Shown here: positions 33,305 to 42,849 of the stretch, one piece after another
Layout of the letters: every line of letters begins with the position of its first letter
Position numbering within the stretch: the first letter of the stretch is position 1
NCBI GenBank assembly: GCA_963810815.1
Contig: CAWEPB010000006.1
Coordinates: forward strand, 1-64,000
Origin: CAVQWT01 sp963810815
Lineage (GTDB): Bacteria > Pseudomonadota > Gammaproteobacteria > Burkholderiales > Casimicrobiaceae
Reading direction: 5' to 3'
Length of the DNA stretch: 64,000 nucleotides
Program-made: the position numbers and the translations under genes
Notes under the pieces: model-generated
Database searches by the model: none
The model's input: only the letters and a program-made list of their open reading frames with translations
Told to the model about the DNA's origin: nothing

Positions 33305-34141
33305 ATGATGTCCACACCGCTGCTCCTCCTCGCCCTGGCCGTCGCGCTGATCGCCGGGTTCGTGCTGGGTCGCGCGCGCGCGCCCGGCCGCCGCCGCGCG
33401 GACGACCTCGACGCCCCGGCCGCGCCGTCGACTGCGCCGTCGACCGCACCCTTCACCGCGCCCTCGACTGCGCCGTCGACCGCACCCTTCACCGCGCCCT
33501 TGACCGCTCCGTTGACCGCGCCGTTGACCGCGAGTCAGCCGGCTGACTCGGCCACTGTCGTCCCGGCCGCTGTCCAGGCCACCGTCCCGGTCGTTGCGCC
33601 CGCGACCGCCCCGACCGCCGGCCCGGATGGCGCCCTGGCGAGCGCTGCCGTCGACGCCGGACCCGCCGGCATCGACGCCGAAAGGGCACGGCTGCTGCGC
33701 GCCATGGAGGCGGAGTCCGCGGCGCTGCGGCGCACGCTGGCGACCGGCGAGGCGGCGATCCGGCAACTCGGCGAACTCGACGCCGACCGGCGCCGCACCT
33801 ACGACGACCTCGCCCGGGCCCGGGGCGAGACCGCCCGCTACCGCCAGCTGGTGATCGACCTCGAGAACAACGCGCCGCCACCGCTGCTGGACGGACCCGG
33901 CTCGCCGGACGACCTCAAGCTGATCGTCGGCGTCGGGCCGGTGCTCGAGCGGATGCTGCAGCAGCTCGGCATCACGACCTACCGGCAGATCGCGCGCTGG
34001 ACCGAGCGCGACATCGACGAATTCGACGCGCGGCTGCACGAGTTTCCGGGTCGCATCCGGCGCGACGCTTGGGTGATCCAGGCGCGCGCGCTGCACCAGA
34101 GCAAGTTCGGCGAGGTCCTGCCGTCGCGCGAGCGGTCCTGA
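33305..34141 (+). CDS. Membrane-anchored protein with TAPx repeats and a C-terminal helix-hairpin-helix domain
   Basis: A 278-residue protein. An N-terminal helix (LLLLALAVALIAGFVLGRAR) anchors it; residues about 37-78 are a 4-residue repeat TAPS/TAPF/TAPL. Residues about 120-185 are a coiled coil, and the end (about 198-265: DDLKLIVGVGPVLERMLQQLGI, ITTYRQIARWTERDIDEFD) is a helix-hairpin-helix like that at the C-terminus of some NuoE proteins. DNA or partner binding at the membrane is possible. Its stop is 1 nt from the EamA start. Confidence 0.75.
   Translation: MMSTPLLLLALAVALIAGFVLGRARAPGRRRADDLDAPAAPSTAPSTAPFTAPSTAPSTAPFTAPLTAPLTAPLTASQPADSATVVPAAVQATVPVVAPATAPTAGPDGALASAAVDAGPAGIDAERARLLRAMEAESAALRRTLATGEAAIRQLGELDADRRRTYDDLARARGETARYRQLVIDLENNAPPPLLDGPGSPDDLKLIVGVGPVLERMLQQLGITTYRQIARWTERDIDEFDARLHEFPGRIRRDAWVIQARALHQSKFGEVLPSRERS
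33421..33535. repeat. 12-bp tandem repeat coding for TAPx
   Basis: About nine imperfect copies of a 12-nt unit (ACCGCGCCSTYG-like) form two nested 36-nt blocks. They read TAPS, TAPF and TAPL in frame. As the unit is a multiple of three, slippage would change linker length without frameshift. Confidence 0.75.
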
Positions 34142-34142
34142 C

Positions 34143-35048
34143 GTGCCGCCGCCGCCGCGCGCGCTGCTGCAGATCGCGGTCCTGGCGCTCGTCTGGGGCT
34201 GCAACTGGCCGGTGCTGAAGATGGGCGTCAGCGAACTCGCGCCGCTCACGTTCCGTGCGCTGACGCTTCCGTTCGCCGCGCTCGGCCTGCTCGCCGTGGC
34301 CCGGTTCTCCGGGGACACCGTGCGCATTGCGCGCGAGCACTGGGGCAAGGTCGCCGTGCTGGCGCTGCTCAACATCGCCGGCTGGAACGGCCTGGTGCTG
34401 TTCGGCGTGCAGCTGCTGCCCGCCGGCCGCAGCGCGATCATCGCCTACACGATGCCGCTGTGGGCGACGATCATCGCCACCCTCGCGCTGAACGAGCCGC
34501 TGTCGAAGCGCAAGGCGCTGGGCCTCGGCCTCGGCATGGTCGGCATGGCGCTGCTGCTGGGCGAGGAAGCCCGCTCGATCGAGCGGGCCCCGTTCGGCGC
34601 GCTGATGATCCTGGGCGCGGCGGTCGTCTGGGCCTGCGGCACCGTGCTGCTGCGCAAGTGGAAGCCGCCGATACCGCAGAACACGCTGACCGGCTGGATG
34701 ATGCTCGTCGGGTGGCTGCCGATCTCGCTGACGGCGCCGTTCCTCGATCCCGCGCCGCTGGCCGCGACGTTGTCGACGATCTCGCCGCGCGCGTGGTTCG
34801 CGATCTTCTACAACATCGTGATGGCCGGGACCCTCGCGCACTGGGCCTGGTTCACGCTGGCGCGCACGCTGCCGGTCGCGGTGTCGTCGATCTCGTCGCT
34901 GCCGGTGCCGGTGGTCGGCGTGTTCGCCGGCATGCTGATGCTGGGCGAGCGGCCCGGACCGAACGAATGGCTGGCGCTGGGCTTCGTCGTCGCCGGCCTC
35001 GTCGCCGTGCTGTGGACGCCGGCGAAGCTTCGCGCGCCGTCGGGCTGA
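34143..35048 (+). CDS. EamA/DMT superfamily transporter
   Basis: A 301-residue carrier with ten membrane helices in two EamA repeats. The opening LQIAVLALVWGCNWPVLKM and the second-repeat end VSSISSLPVPVVGVFAGMLMLGE are characteristic. It should export amino acids, nucleosides or similar metabolites. It starts at GTG one base after the stop of the HhH gene, so the two are one transcript. The substrate cannot be read from the sequence. Confidence 0.85.
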   Translation: MPPPPRALLQIAVLALVWGCNWPVLKMGVSELAPLTFRALTLPFAALGLLAVARFSGDTVRIAREHWGKVAVLALLNIAGWNGLVLFGVQLLPAGRSAIIAYTMPLWATIIATLALNEPLSKRKALGLGLGMVGMALLLGEEARSIERAPFGALMILGAAVVWACGTVLLRKWKPPIPQNTLTGWMMLVGWLPISLTAPFLDPAPLAATLSTISPRAWFAIFYNIVMAGTLAHWAWFTLARTLPVAVSSISSLPVPVVGVFAGMLMLGERPGPNEWLALGFVVAGLVAVLWTPAKLRAPSG

Positions 35049-35078
35049 AGCGGCGCGCGGCCGCGGCGAACCGGAGCG

Positions 35079-35093
35079 GCGGGTGGGACCCGC
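35079..35093. terminator. Short hairpin between EamA and dehydrogenase genes
   Basis: GCGGGT and ACCCGC form a 6-bp stem around GGG in the 78-bp convergent gap. It is short and has no T-run, so it is only a weak terminator candidate. Confidence 0.35.
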
Positions 35094-35126
35094 GGACCGG
35101 GCAAACCACCGCTACGAGCGGCGCGC

Positions 35127-36074
35127 TCAGCCGAGCTCGGGGATCAGCGTCAGCAGCGGCCGGCCCGCGAACCAGGCGTCGAGGTTCGCCTTGCACAGGT
35201 CGCCCATCGCCTGGCGCGTCTCGCGCGTCGCGCTGCCGACGTGCGGCAGCAGCACCACGTTCTCCATCGACAGCAGCGGTGCGGGGACGTTGGGCTCGTT
35301 GGCGAACACGTCGAGCCCCGCGCCCTTGATCGTGCCGTTCTGCAGCGCGGCGACCAGCGCCGGCTCGTCGACGATCGAGCCGCGCGCGATGTTGACGATG
35401 ATGCCCTTCTTCCCCAGCGCCGCCAGCACGCTGGCGTCGACGATGTTCTTCGTCGCCGCGCCGCCGGGACAGGCGACGATCAGGAAGTCCGACTCGGCGG
35501 CGAGCCCGGCCAGGTCCGGCACGAAGCGGTACGGGACGTCCGCCTGCGCCTTGCGGCCGGTGTAGGAAATCGACATGCCCATCGCGGCGAGCCGCTGCGC
35601 GATCGCCTTGCCGATGCGGCCGAGGCCGAGGATGCCGACGCGCCTGCCGCCGAGCCGCGTGGTGAGCTCCGGCGCACGCCGGGTCCATTCGCCGGCGCGG
35701 ACGAAGCGCTCGGCGGCGGCGAAGCCGCGGCCGGTCATCAGCACCAGACCGACGGCGACGTCGGCGACGTCGTCGGTCAGCACGTCCGGCGTGTTGGTCA
35801 CCCTGATCCCGCGCTGCCGGCAGTAGTCGACCGGCACGCCGTCGTAGCCGACCCCGAACACGGAGATGAGTTCGAGCTTCGGCAGCGCGTCGAGCAGCGT
35901 CGTCGGCGTCACAGTGCCGCCGCCCTGGACCAGGCCGCGAATCCTCGCGCCCTCCGCCGCCAGCAACCCCGGCTTGTCGCCCGCCTGGTGGTAATCGTGG
36001 CAGCGGTAGTCGCGCTTGAGCGGCTCGTACAGGAACGGCGGCAACGGCGCGGTGACGATGATGTCGGCAGACAT
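35127..36074 (-). CDS. D-2-hydroxyacid dehydrogenase (glyoxylate/hydroxypyruvate reductase-like)
   Basis: A 315-residue NAD(P)-dependent reductase of 2-keto acids. The Rossmann motif is GILGLGRIGKAIA, and the catalytic Arg is in NIARGSIVDEPAL. Glu is in DVFANEPNVP, and His is in LLPHVGSATRE. The start at 36074 (MSADIIVTAPLPPF) matches the family. A TAGAAT-like box lies inside the end of hemD. It belongs to no haem pathway and is one of the genes between hemD and hemX. Confidence 0.9.
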   Translation of the reverse strand: MSADIIVTAPLPPFLYEPLKRDYRCHDYHQAGDKPGLLAAEGARIRGLVQGGGTVTPTTLLDALPKLELISVFGVGYDGVPVDYCRQRGIRVTNTPDVLTDDVADVAVGLVLMTGRGFAAAERFVRAGEWTRRAPELTTRLGGRRVGILGLGRIGKAIAQRLAAMGMSISYTGRKAQADVPYRFVPDLAGLAAESDFLIVACPGGAATKNIVDASVLAALGKKGIIVNIARGSIVDEPALVAALQNGTIKGAGLDVFANEPNVPAPLLSMENVVLLPHVGSATRETRQAMGDLCKANLDAWFAGRPLLTLIPELG

Positions 36075-36121
36075 GGCGGGTTCTCTGTGGGTTCGCGAAG
36101 GACGGGACCGAGCGGTTCGCG

Positions 36122-36937
36122 TCAGCCGCCGCGGGCGCGCGTGACGGCGGCCCATTCTAGCAATCCCGCGATCAGCCCGGCGTCGCCGCCCGCGGTCCCG
36201 ATGACCGCAAGACCCGCGTCGCGCGCGTGCTGCGCGATGCGCGGATGCGGGACGAACGTCGGCACCGCGGCCCACCGGATGCGGGTCGCCGGCGCGACCT
36301 GCGACCACAGGTTGTCGAGGCCCTCGCTGCTGGTCAGCGTCACGGCGTCGATCCTGCCCTCGGCGAACGCGTCGTCGAGTCCGCGGGTGCCGGAGGGCCT
36401 GACCCGCGCGTAGCACGGGACGTGATCGACGACGGCGCCGCGCGCCGAGAGCGCCACGGCGAGCTCGTCGCGGCCGGTCTCGCCGCGGAAGATCGCGACG
36501 CGCTTGCCGCGCAGGTCGGCGAGCTCGGGCAACGCCAGCAGTCCCGCGGAATCGAAACTGGTCGCCGGTACGCGGACGCCCTCGATACCCAGCGCGGCCA
36601 GCGCCTCGGCGGTGCCGGGACCCGGCGCGAACACGGCGACGTGCCGCGGCCACGTGCCCGGCGGCGGCGCGCCGAACTCGGCGGCATTGGCCGAGACGAA
36701 GAACGCGAGGTCGTAGCCGGCGAGCGCGGCCAGGGCGCGGGCGAGCGGCCCGGGGTCCGCGGGCGGCGCGATGGCGATGGCGGGAAAGACGACGGGCACG
36801 CCGCCGATCGCGGCGACCTTGGCGGCAAATGCGCCGGCCTGCCGGGCGGGGCGCGTCACCAGGATGCCGGCGCCCGCGAGCGGGCCCTGCGTCGGCGCGC
36901 CGGGCTTCGCGTCCAGCGGGTACGGTCCGGCAGTCAC
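36122..36937 (-). CDS. hemD: Uroporphyrinogen-III synthase
   Basis: A 271-residue enzyme that closes hydroxymethylbilane to uroporphyrinogen III with D-ring inversion. It has the weakly conserved two-lobed HemD pattern: ILVTRPARQAGAFAAKVAAIGG at the N-terminus, SANAAEF, LRGKRVAIFRGETGRDELA and TLTSSEGLDNL. The start is GTG at 36937. It follows hemC on the same strand after 102 nt, so both are probably one operon. Normally hemX and hemY follow; here a hydroxyacid dehydrogenase does. Confidence 0.9.
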   Translation of the reverse strand: MTAGPYPLDAKPGAPTQGPLAGAGILVTRPARQAGAFAAKVAAIGGVPVVFPAIAIAPPADPGPLARALAALAGYDLAFFVSANAAEFGAPPPGTWPRHVAVFAPGPGTAEALAALGIEGVRVPATSFDSAGLLALPELADLRGKRVAIFRGETGRDELAVALSARGAVVDHVPCYARVRPSGTRGLDDAFAEGRIDAVTLTSSEGLDNLWSQVAPATRIRWAAVPTFVPHPRIAQHARDAGLAVIGTAGGDAGLIAGLLEWAAVTRARGG

Positions 36938-37039
36938 GCCGGCGCCTGCGCGCGGAGCGGCTGGAGGGTCCGCGGGGGCGGGACGCAGCGCGGGACTCGG
37001 TGCGGGGCGCGGATCACGGCCGGGCGCCCGTCGCCGGAA

Positions 37040-37984
37040 TTACGCGGCGGCGGCGACCAGCCGGGCCGCGCCGCGCGCGAGAAAGTCGGCCGCCAGCGCC
37101 AGGCCCAGCGCATCGGCCGCACGCTGGTCGGGCACCGGAGCGCTGCGCTCGCCGCGCATCACCTCGGCGCCGTCGCGACTCGCCAGCAATCCGCGCAGCC
37201 ACACCTCGCCGTGACGGAAGACGGCATGCGCGGCGAGCGGCGTGTGGCAGCTGCCGGACAGCGCGCGCGAGAACGCGCGCTCCGCGGTCGTCGCCAGCGC
37301 GGTGTCGGGATCGCCGAGCGGCGCCAGCGCTGCGACGACGTCGGCGCGGTCGGCGCGGCACTCGAGCGCCAGCGCCCCCTGACCGACCGCGGGCAGGCTT
37401 TCGTCGGGATCGAGGTACGACGCGATGCGCGCACCGTAGCCCAGCCGCTTCAGGCCCGCCGCCGCGAGGATGATGCCGTCGTAGCGGCCCTCGTCGAGCT
37501 TGCGCAGCCGCGTGTTCACGTTGCCGCGCAGCGGCTCGATGACGAGCAGCGGATCGCGCTCGCGCAGCTGCGCCTCGCGCCGCAGGCTCGACGTGCCGAC
37601 GCGCGCGCCGCCGGGCAGCGCGGCGATTTCCAGATAGTGGTTCGAAACGAAGGCGTCGCGCGGGTCCTCGCGCAGGGTGATCGCGGCGAGCGCGAAGCCG
37701 TCCGGCATCACCATCGGGACGTCCTTCAGCGAATGGACGGCGAGATCGGCGCGGCCCTCGGCCATCGCGACTTCGAGCTCCTTGATGAACAGCCCCTTGC
37801 CGCCGATGGCGGCCAGCGGCTGGTCGAGGATGCGGTCGCCCTGTGTCGTCATGCCGAGGAGCTGCACGTTGCACGCCGGGTACAATTCGCGCAGGCGGTC
37901 GCGGATGTGTTCCGCCTGCCACATCGCCAGCGCCGATTCGCGGGTGGCGATGGTGAGCGTGCGCGGAGCGGGGACGGTGGCCAT
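37040..37984 (-). CDS. hemC: Hydroxymethylbilane synthase (porphobilinogen deaminase)
   Basis: A 314-residue enzyme that condenses four porphobilinogens in haem synthesis. Visible are IATRESALAMWQA, KGLFIKELE, AVHSLKDVP, GTSSLRREAQL, NVNTRLRKLDEG and the dipyrromethane-attaching Cys in SGSCHTPLAAHA. The ATG at 37984 fits homologues; the frame runs on to 38257 but lacks similarity. A TAGAAT hexamer on this strand at 38097-38102 is a likely -10. The divergent thioredoxin-like gene begins close by. Confidence 0.95.
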   Translation of the reverse strand: MATVPAPRTLTIATRESALAMWQAEHIRDRLRELYPACNVQLLGMTTQGDRILDQPLAAIGGKGLFIKELEVAMAEGRADLAVHSLKDVPMVMPDGFALAAITLREDPRDAFVSNHYLEIAALPGGARVGTSSLRREAQLRERDPLLVIEPLRGNVNTRLRKLDEGRYDGIILAAAGLKRLGYGARIASYLDPDESLPAVGQGALALECRADRADVVAALAPLGDPDTALATTAERAFSRALSGSCHTPLAAHAVFRHGEVWLRGLLASRDGAEVMRGERSAPVPDQRAADALGLALAADFLARGAARLVAAAA

Positions 37985-38087
37985 GGCAGGCGGAGCGGAC
38001 GGGCGTCGGAGCGGAGGACGGGCGGCGCGGGAGGCGACGGCGGCGGTCGCCACTGCGGCGAACGTGGCCGGCGGGCGGCGCCGGATC

Positions 38088-38567
38088 GTGCGACAAATTC
38101 TAGCATGCGCCTGCGGCGCGGCCGGGCTCGCGACGGCGCCGGTGTCGGCCCAGCGGATCATGCGAACGGTCAACCTGCCGACGGCGGTCGATCTCGCCGC
38201 CGACGCGATCGTCGCGCAACGGAAGCGGGTGCCGCTGCTGCTGCTGTTCGCGCGCACCGATTGCCCCTACTGCGAACGCGCGCTGCGCGAGTACCTGGTG
38301 CCGATGAGCACCGATCCGGCGTGGCGCGACCGCGCGCTGTTCCGCCAGATCGAGATCGATCGCGCGCTGCCGCTGGTCGGCTTCGACGGCGCGTCGACCA
38401 CCCATCGGGAGTTCGCCGCGCGCCGGAGCATCCACCTCACCCCGACCGTCGCGGTCGTCGACGGCAAGGGAACCGACCTCGCCGAGCCGATCATCGGCCT
38501 CACCACCCTCGACTTCTACGGCGCCTACCTCGAGAACGCCATCACTTCGGGGTCAGGTCGAATTTAG
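38088..38567 (+). CDS. Secreted thioredoxin-fold protein
   Basis: A 159-residue exported protein: signal-type start (MRQILACACGAAGLATAPVSA from GTG 38088) and a thioredoxin domain with the redox motif CPYC in FARTDCPYCERALREYL, then HLTPTVAVVD. It may reduce or isomerise periplasmic disulphides or assist cytochrome maturation. An ATG at 37983 is also in frame but would overlap the hemC start. The last six residues, GSGRI-type, and the stop are encoded by the inverted-repeat element at 38548, so the native C-terminus was altered. Confidence 0.75.
   Translation: MRQILACACGAAGLATAPVSAQRIMRTVNLPTAVDLAADAIVAQRKRVPLLLLFARTDCPYCERALREYLVPMSTDPAWRDRALFRQIEIDRALPLVGFDGASTTHREFAARRSIHLTPTVAVVDGKGTDLAEPIIGLTTLDFYGAYLENAITSGSGRI
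38097..38102 (-). promoter_or_regulatory. TAGAAT -10 box for hemC
   Basis: TAGAAT read on the minus strand, about 110 nt before the hemC ATG. It overlaps the first codons of the divergent thioredoxin-like gene, so the two genes interfere physically. Confidence 0.4.
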
Positions 38568-38776
38568 GTCGGCATGGGCGGCCGACCACCGGGGCACGCA
38601 GTGCCAAGGTTGCCATGGTGCCGAATGCACTTGTCGACGTCCATCGACCACTTGGCCGATTGGCGTGGCAATCGACTTCGGGAAACATCGTCTCGATGCC
38701 GCGGAAGGCGCGGCACCCGCGCTCGATCATTCGACGGGCGTGCGATCCGGGGCGAACGTAATTCGACCTGACCCCG
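38548..38776. mobile_element. 229-bp MITE-like element with 17-bp terminal inverted repeats
   Basis: The left end CGGGGTCAGGTCGAATT (38548-38564) is repeated exactly inverted at 38760-38776. The element sits between two convergent genes and supplies the last codons and stops of both. No transposase is encoded; a 62-codon minus-strand frame inside (38542-38730) resembles nothing I recognise. No clear target duplication is visible. Similar GGTCAGGTCGAATT-bounded units occur in many proteobacteria with REP-type transposases, but that link is from memory. Confidence 0.7.
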
Positions 38777-39423
38777 TTTGGGGCGTTTGGCGGAACCAGC
38801 CGGCGATGGAAAGGCGCGGCCGGCGGGCGGGCAGCACCTCGTGGTCGAAGCGAGCGGCGAGGAAGCAGACCAGCGTGCCGCCCTCAGGCGCGACGTCGAG
38901 CGTGGCGTCGCCGGCAAGGTACAGGCGCAGCGCCCCGCCATCGGCGGCGACCCACCCAGGGTTGAGGTAGAGCACGCACGACAGCACCCGCGCGTCGTCG
39001 TCGCGAAACCGGTCGCGATGCGCGCGCGTACGCGGCGCCCGGAGGATACAGCGCGTAGTGCGCCTCGAGTTCGACCAGACCCAGGAACAGCGACTCGTTC
39101 ACCGCCCGCCGCAGCGACTCGAGGCGCGCCAGCAGCGCGACCTCCGCCGGCGCCGGCGCGTCGCCATCGAGCCAGTGCGTCCGGTCCCCGCGAATCTCCG
39201 GCCGCTCGCCGCGCGCCGTCCCGCGGCCGACAGCCGCCGCGGTCAGCGCGCCGTCACGATCGAGCGCCAGCGCGCGGTCGCGCAGCGCCGCGACCTCCGG
39301 CTCCCGGAGGAACCCCGGCACGACGGCGAATCCCGGCCCGGCCAGCCCCGCAACGATCGCCGCGTCGCCGTGAATCTCCAACGCGTCGTCGGCGTGAATC
39401 TCCACCCGTTTGATCCGCGCCAT
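38727..39423 (-). pseudogene. 2-oxoglutarate/Fe(II) oxygenase (prolyl-hydroxylase type), frameshifted
   Basis: The first 160 codons from ATG 39423 (MARIKRVEIHADDALEIHG) lead to HYALYPPGAAYAR, and then the frame breaks. One extra base in the GC run at 39021-39028 must be removed to read HRDRFRDDD, then LSCVLYLNPGW, the expected iron-binding His/Asp region. FDHEVLPA and RLSIAGWFR follow. Without the shift the catalytic half is lost. The C-terminal tail QTGSGRITFAP comes from the inverted-repeat element. Either a real frameshift or an indel error; the protein is otherwise intact. Confidence 0.75.
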
Positions 39424-39460
39424 CCCGCCCTCCCGGAACGCCGGCTTCGGCCGGGGCGGC

Positions 39461-39466
39461 TATCAT
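39461..39466 (+). promoter_or_regulatory. TATCAT -10 box upstream of denD-like gene
   Basis: TATCAT 25 nt before the ATG at 39492, in the 68-bp divergent gap to the oxygenase gene. No -35 is evident. Confidence 0.4.
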
Positions 39467-39491
39467 AGCGCCAACTCCGGAGCGCTCCCCC

Positions 39492-40472
39492 ATGCGAATC
39501 GTCATCACCGGCGGTGCCGGCTTTCTCGGCAGCCGCCTCGCCCATGCGCTGCTCGCGCGCGGCACGCTGTCCGATGCCCGAGGCGAGGCGCAGCCCGTGA
39601 CCGAAATCGTCCTGCTCGACGTCGTCGCCGCTCGCGGCTTCGACGACCCCCGCGTTCGCGTCATCGCCGGCGACATCGCCGACCGCTCGGTGGTGGACGA
39701 AGCGCTCGCGCCCGACACCGCCAGCGTCTTCCACCTCGCGGCGGTCGTCAGCGGCCAGGCCGAAGCCGAATTCGACACCGGGATGCGGGTGAATCTCGAC
39801 GCGACGCGACACCTGCTCGAGCGCTGCCGCCAACTGCGCGCGCCCCCGAAGTTCGTCTTTGCCAGCTCGATCGCCGTCTTCGGCGGCGCGCTGCCGGACC
39901 CCGTCCCCGACGACGCCGCGCTGACGCCGCAGTCGTCGTACGGCACGCAGAAGGCGATCGGCGAGCTGCTGGTCAACGACCTGTCGCGCAAGGGCATGAT
40001 CGACGGCCGATCGCTGCGCCTGCCGACGATCACCGTGCGCCCCGGCCGGCCGAACAAGGCCGCGTCGTCGTTCGCCAGCGGCATCATCCGCGAACCGCTC
40101 GCCGGCGAACGCGCGCCGTGCCCGGTGTCGCCGCAGACACGGATGTGGGTGTCGTCGCCGCGCACCGCGATCGACAATCTCGTCGTCGGCCACGAGGCGC
40201 CGGCGCCGGCGTTCGCCGCCACCCGCTCGATCAGCGTTCCCGGCATCAGCGTCAGTGTCGGCGACATGGCAGCGGCGCTGCGCCGCGTCGCCGGCGACGC
40301 CGTGGCCGACCGCATCGACTGGCGGCACGACCCGGCGATCGACCGCCTGGTCTCGACCTGGCCCGCGGCGTTCACCGCCGGGCTGGGGCGCTGGCTGGGC
40401 ATGCGCGCCGACCGCGACTTCGATGCGATCGTCGCGGCCTACATCGAAGACTCGCGGCCTGCCGCTACCTGA
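39492..40472 (+). CDS. denD: D-erythronate dehydrogenase-like NAD-dependent epimerase/dehydratase
   Basis: A 326-residue extended SDR. Segments are VITGGAGFLGSRLAHALL (cofactor), HLAAVVSGQAEAEFD, SSIAVFGGALP and SYGTQK (Tyr-Lys), LRLPTITVRPGRPNKAAS and a C-terminal half typical of DenD. DenD oxidises D-erythronate to 2-keto-erythronate in tetrose acid breakdown. The usual partners (otnK, otnC, otnI) are absent, so the pathway assignment is less sure than the family. It converges on dusA. Confidence 0.85.
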   Translation: MRIVITGGAGFLGSRLAHALLARGTLSDARGEAQPVTEIVLLDVVAARGFDDPRVRVIAGDIADRSVVDEALAPDTASVFHLAAVVSGQAEAEFDTGMRVNLDATRHLLERCRQLRAPPKFVFASSIAVFGGALPDPVPDDAALTPQSSYGTQKAIGELLVNDLSRKGMIDGRSLRLPTITVRPGRPNKAASSFASGIIREPLAGERAPCPVSPQTRMWVSSPRTAIDNLVVGHEAPAPAFAATRSISVPGISVSVGDMAAALRRVAGDAVADRIDWRHDPAIDRLVSTWPAAFTAGLGRWLGMRADRDFDAIVAAYIEDSRPAAT

Positions 40473-40558
40473 CGCCCCGGCACCGCTCGCCCGGCCCCCG
40501 GCGAGCCTCGGCCTCCGGCGCCCCGACCGTCCCCGAAGCCACCGCGTCCACCGCCCGG

Positions 40559-41542
<984 letters not shown>

Positions 41543-41653
41543 GGCGCCTCGGCGGGGTTGGCCATCGCGCCGATTATGCCGGAAGCCCCCGGCCCGGCCC
41601 GGCGTCGACGACGGAAGACCTTCGCCGCCGGCACGACGCCACCCGCCGCCGCC

Positions 41654-41683
41654 TTGATGCACCGACCTTCCCGGCCGCATAAT
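41654..41683 (+). promoter_or_regulatory. Sigma-70-type promoter of the TRAP binding-protein gene
   Basis: TTGATG (41654-41659) and CATAAT (41678-41683) are separated by 18 bp, the best -35/-10 pair in the window. The ATG at 41746 then has a leader of about 55 nt. Confidence 0.65.
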
Positions 41684-41745
41684 GGCCCGCCATTGCCTGC
41701 ACCCCACGGCGACGCCAGATCGCCCAGCCCCCTGGAGGATTTCCC

Positions 41746-42756
41746 ATGACGTACCGGTCCCGAATCGCCGTCGCCGCGCTCGCGCTGGCAACCGCTGTCG
41801 CCGTCTCCGGCGCCGCACTCGCGCAGCAGCCGATCATCATCAAGTTCAGCCACGTCGTCGCCGTCGACACGCCGAAGGGCAAGGGCGCCGAGAAGTTCAA
41901 GCAGCTCGCCGAGGAGCGCACCAAGGGCCGCGTCAAGGTCGAGGTCTACCCGAACTCGACGCTGTACAAGGACGGCGAGGAAATGGAGGCGCTGCAGCTG
42001 GGCGCCGTGCAGATGCTCGCCCCCTCGCTGGCCAAGTTCGGGCCGCTGGGCGTGCGCGAGTTCGAGGTGTTCGACCTGCCGATGATGTTCGACGACAACT
42101 CGCAGCTGCGCGCCGTGACCGACGGCCCGGTCGGCACCATGCTGTTCAAGAAGCTCGACGCCAAGGGCATCACGGGCCTGGCGTACTGGGACAACGGCCT
42201 CAAGGTGATGAGCGCCAACAAGCCGCTGCGCAACCCCGAGGACATGAAGGGCCTGAAGATGCGCATCCAGTCGTCGAAGGTGCTGACCGACCAGATGCGC
42301 ACGCTGGGCGCGCTGCCGCAGGTGATGGCGTTCTCCGAGGTCTACCAGGCGATGCAGACCGGCGTGGTCGACGGCTCCGAGAACACGCCGTCGAACATGT
42401 ACACGCAGAAGCACCACGAGGTGCAGAAGTACATCGCGCTGACCAACCACGGCTACATCGGCTACGCGGTGATCACCAACAAGAAGTTCTGGGACGCGCT
42501 GCCCGCCGACATCCGCACCACGCTCGAGGGCGCGATGGCCGATGCGACGAAGTACACCAACGAGATCGCGCAGAAGGAGAACGACGACGCGCTGGCCGCC
42601 ATCCGCAAGTCGGGCCGCAGCGAGGTGGCCGATCTCACCCCCGAGCAGAAGGCGGCGTGGAAGAAGGCGCTGGTGCCGGTGCACCGCGAGAACGAGGCCC
42701 GCGTCGGCAAGGACACCATCGAGGCGGTCTACAAGACGACCGGCTTCAAGCCCTGA
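41746..42756 (+). CDS. dctP: TRAP transporter substrate-binding protein (DctP family)
   Basis: A 336-residue periplasmic receptor. Signal peptide of about 27 residues (ends AALAQQ), then IIIKFSHVVAVDTPKGKGAEKF, AKFGPLGVREFEVFDLP, MRIQSSKVLTDQMRTLGA and VYQAMQTGVVDGSENTPSNM, the C4-dicarboxylate-type signature. No dctQ or dctM is adjacent; the nearest are at 50-51 kb. It may work with a distant TRAP membrane pair or serve as a sensor. The acyl-CoA dehydrogenase gene follows after 93 nt, so it could bind an organic acid degraded by the next genes. Confidence 0.9.
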   Translation: MTYRSRIAVAALALATAVAVSGAALAQQPIIIKFSHVVAVDTPKGKGAEKFKQLAEERTKGRVKVEVYPNSTLYKDGEEMEALQLGAVQMLAPSLAKFGPLGVREFEVFDLPMMFDDNSQLRAVTDGPVGTMLFKKLDAKGITGLAYWDNGLKVMSANKPLRNPEDMKGLKMRIQSSKVLTDQMRTLGALPQVMAFSEVYQAMQTGVVDGSENTPSNMYTQKHHEVQKYIALTNHGYIGYAVITNKKFWDALPADIRTTLEGAMADATKYTNEIAQKENDDALAAIRKSGRSEVADLTPEQKAAWKKALVPVHRENEARVGKDTIEAVYKTTGFKP

Positions 42757-42849
42757 TTCGGCGCCGCGGACGGGCCGCGTCGGCGATGCGCCGCGCGCCT
42801 GCCTCCGCGGCGACCCAACCCGGGGCGCCACCGCGCTCCTGACGCTCCC

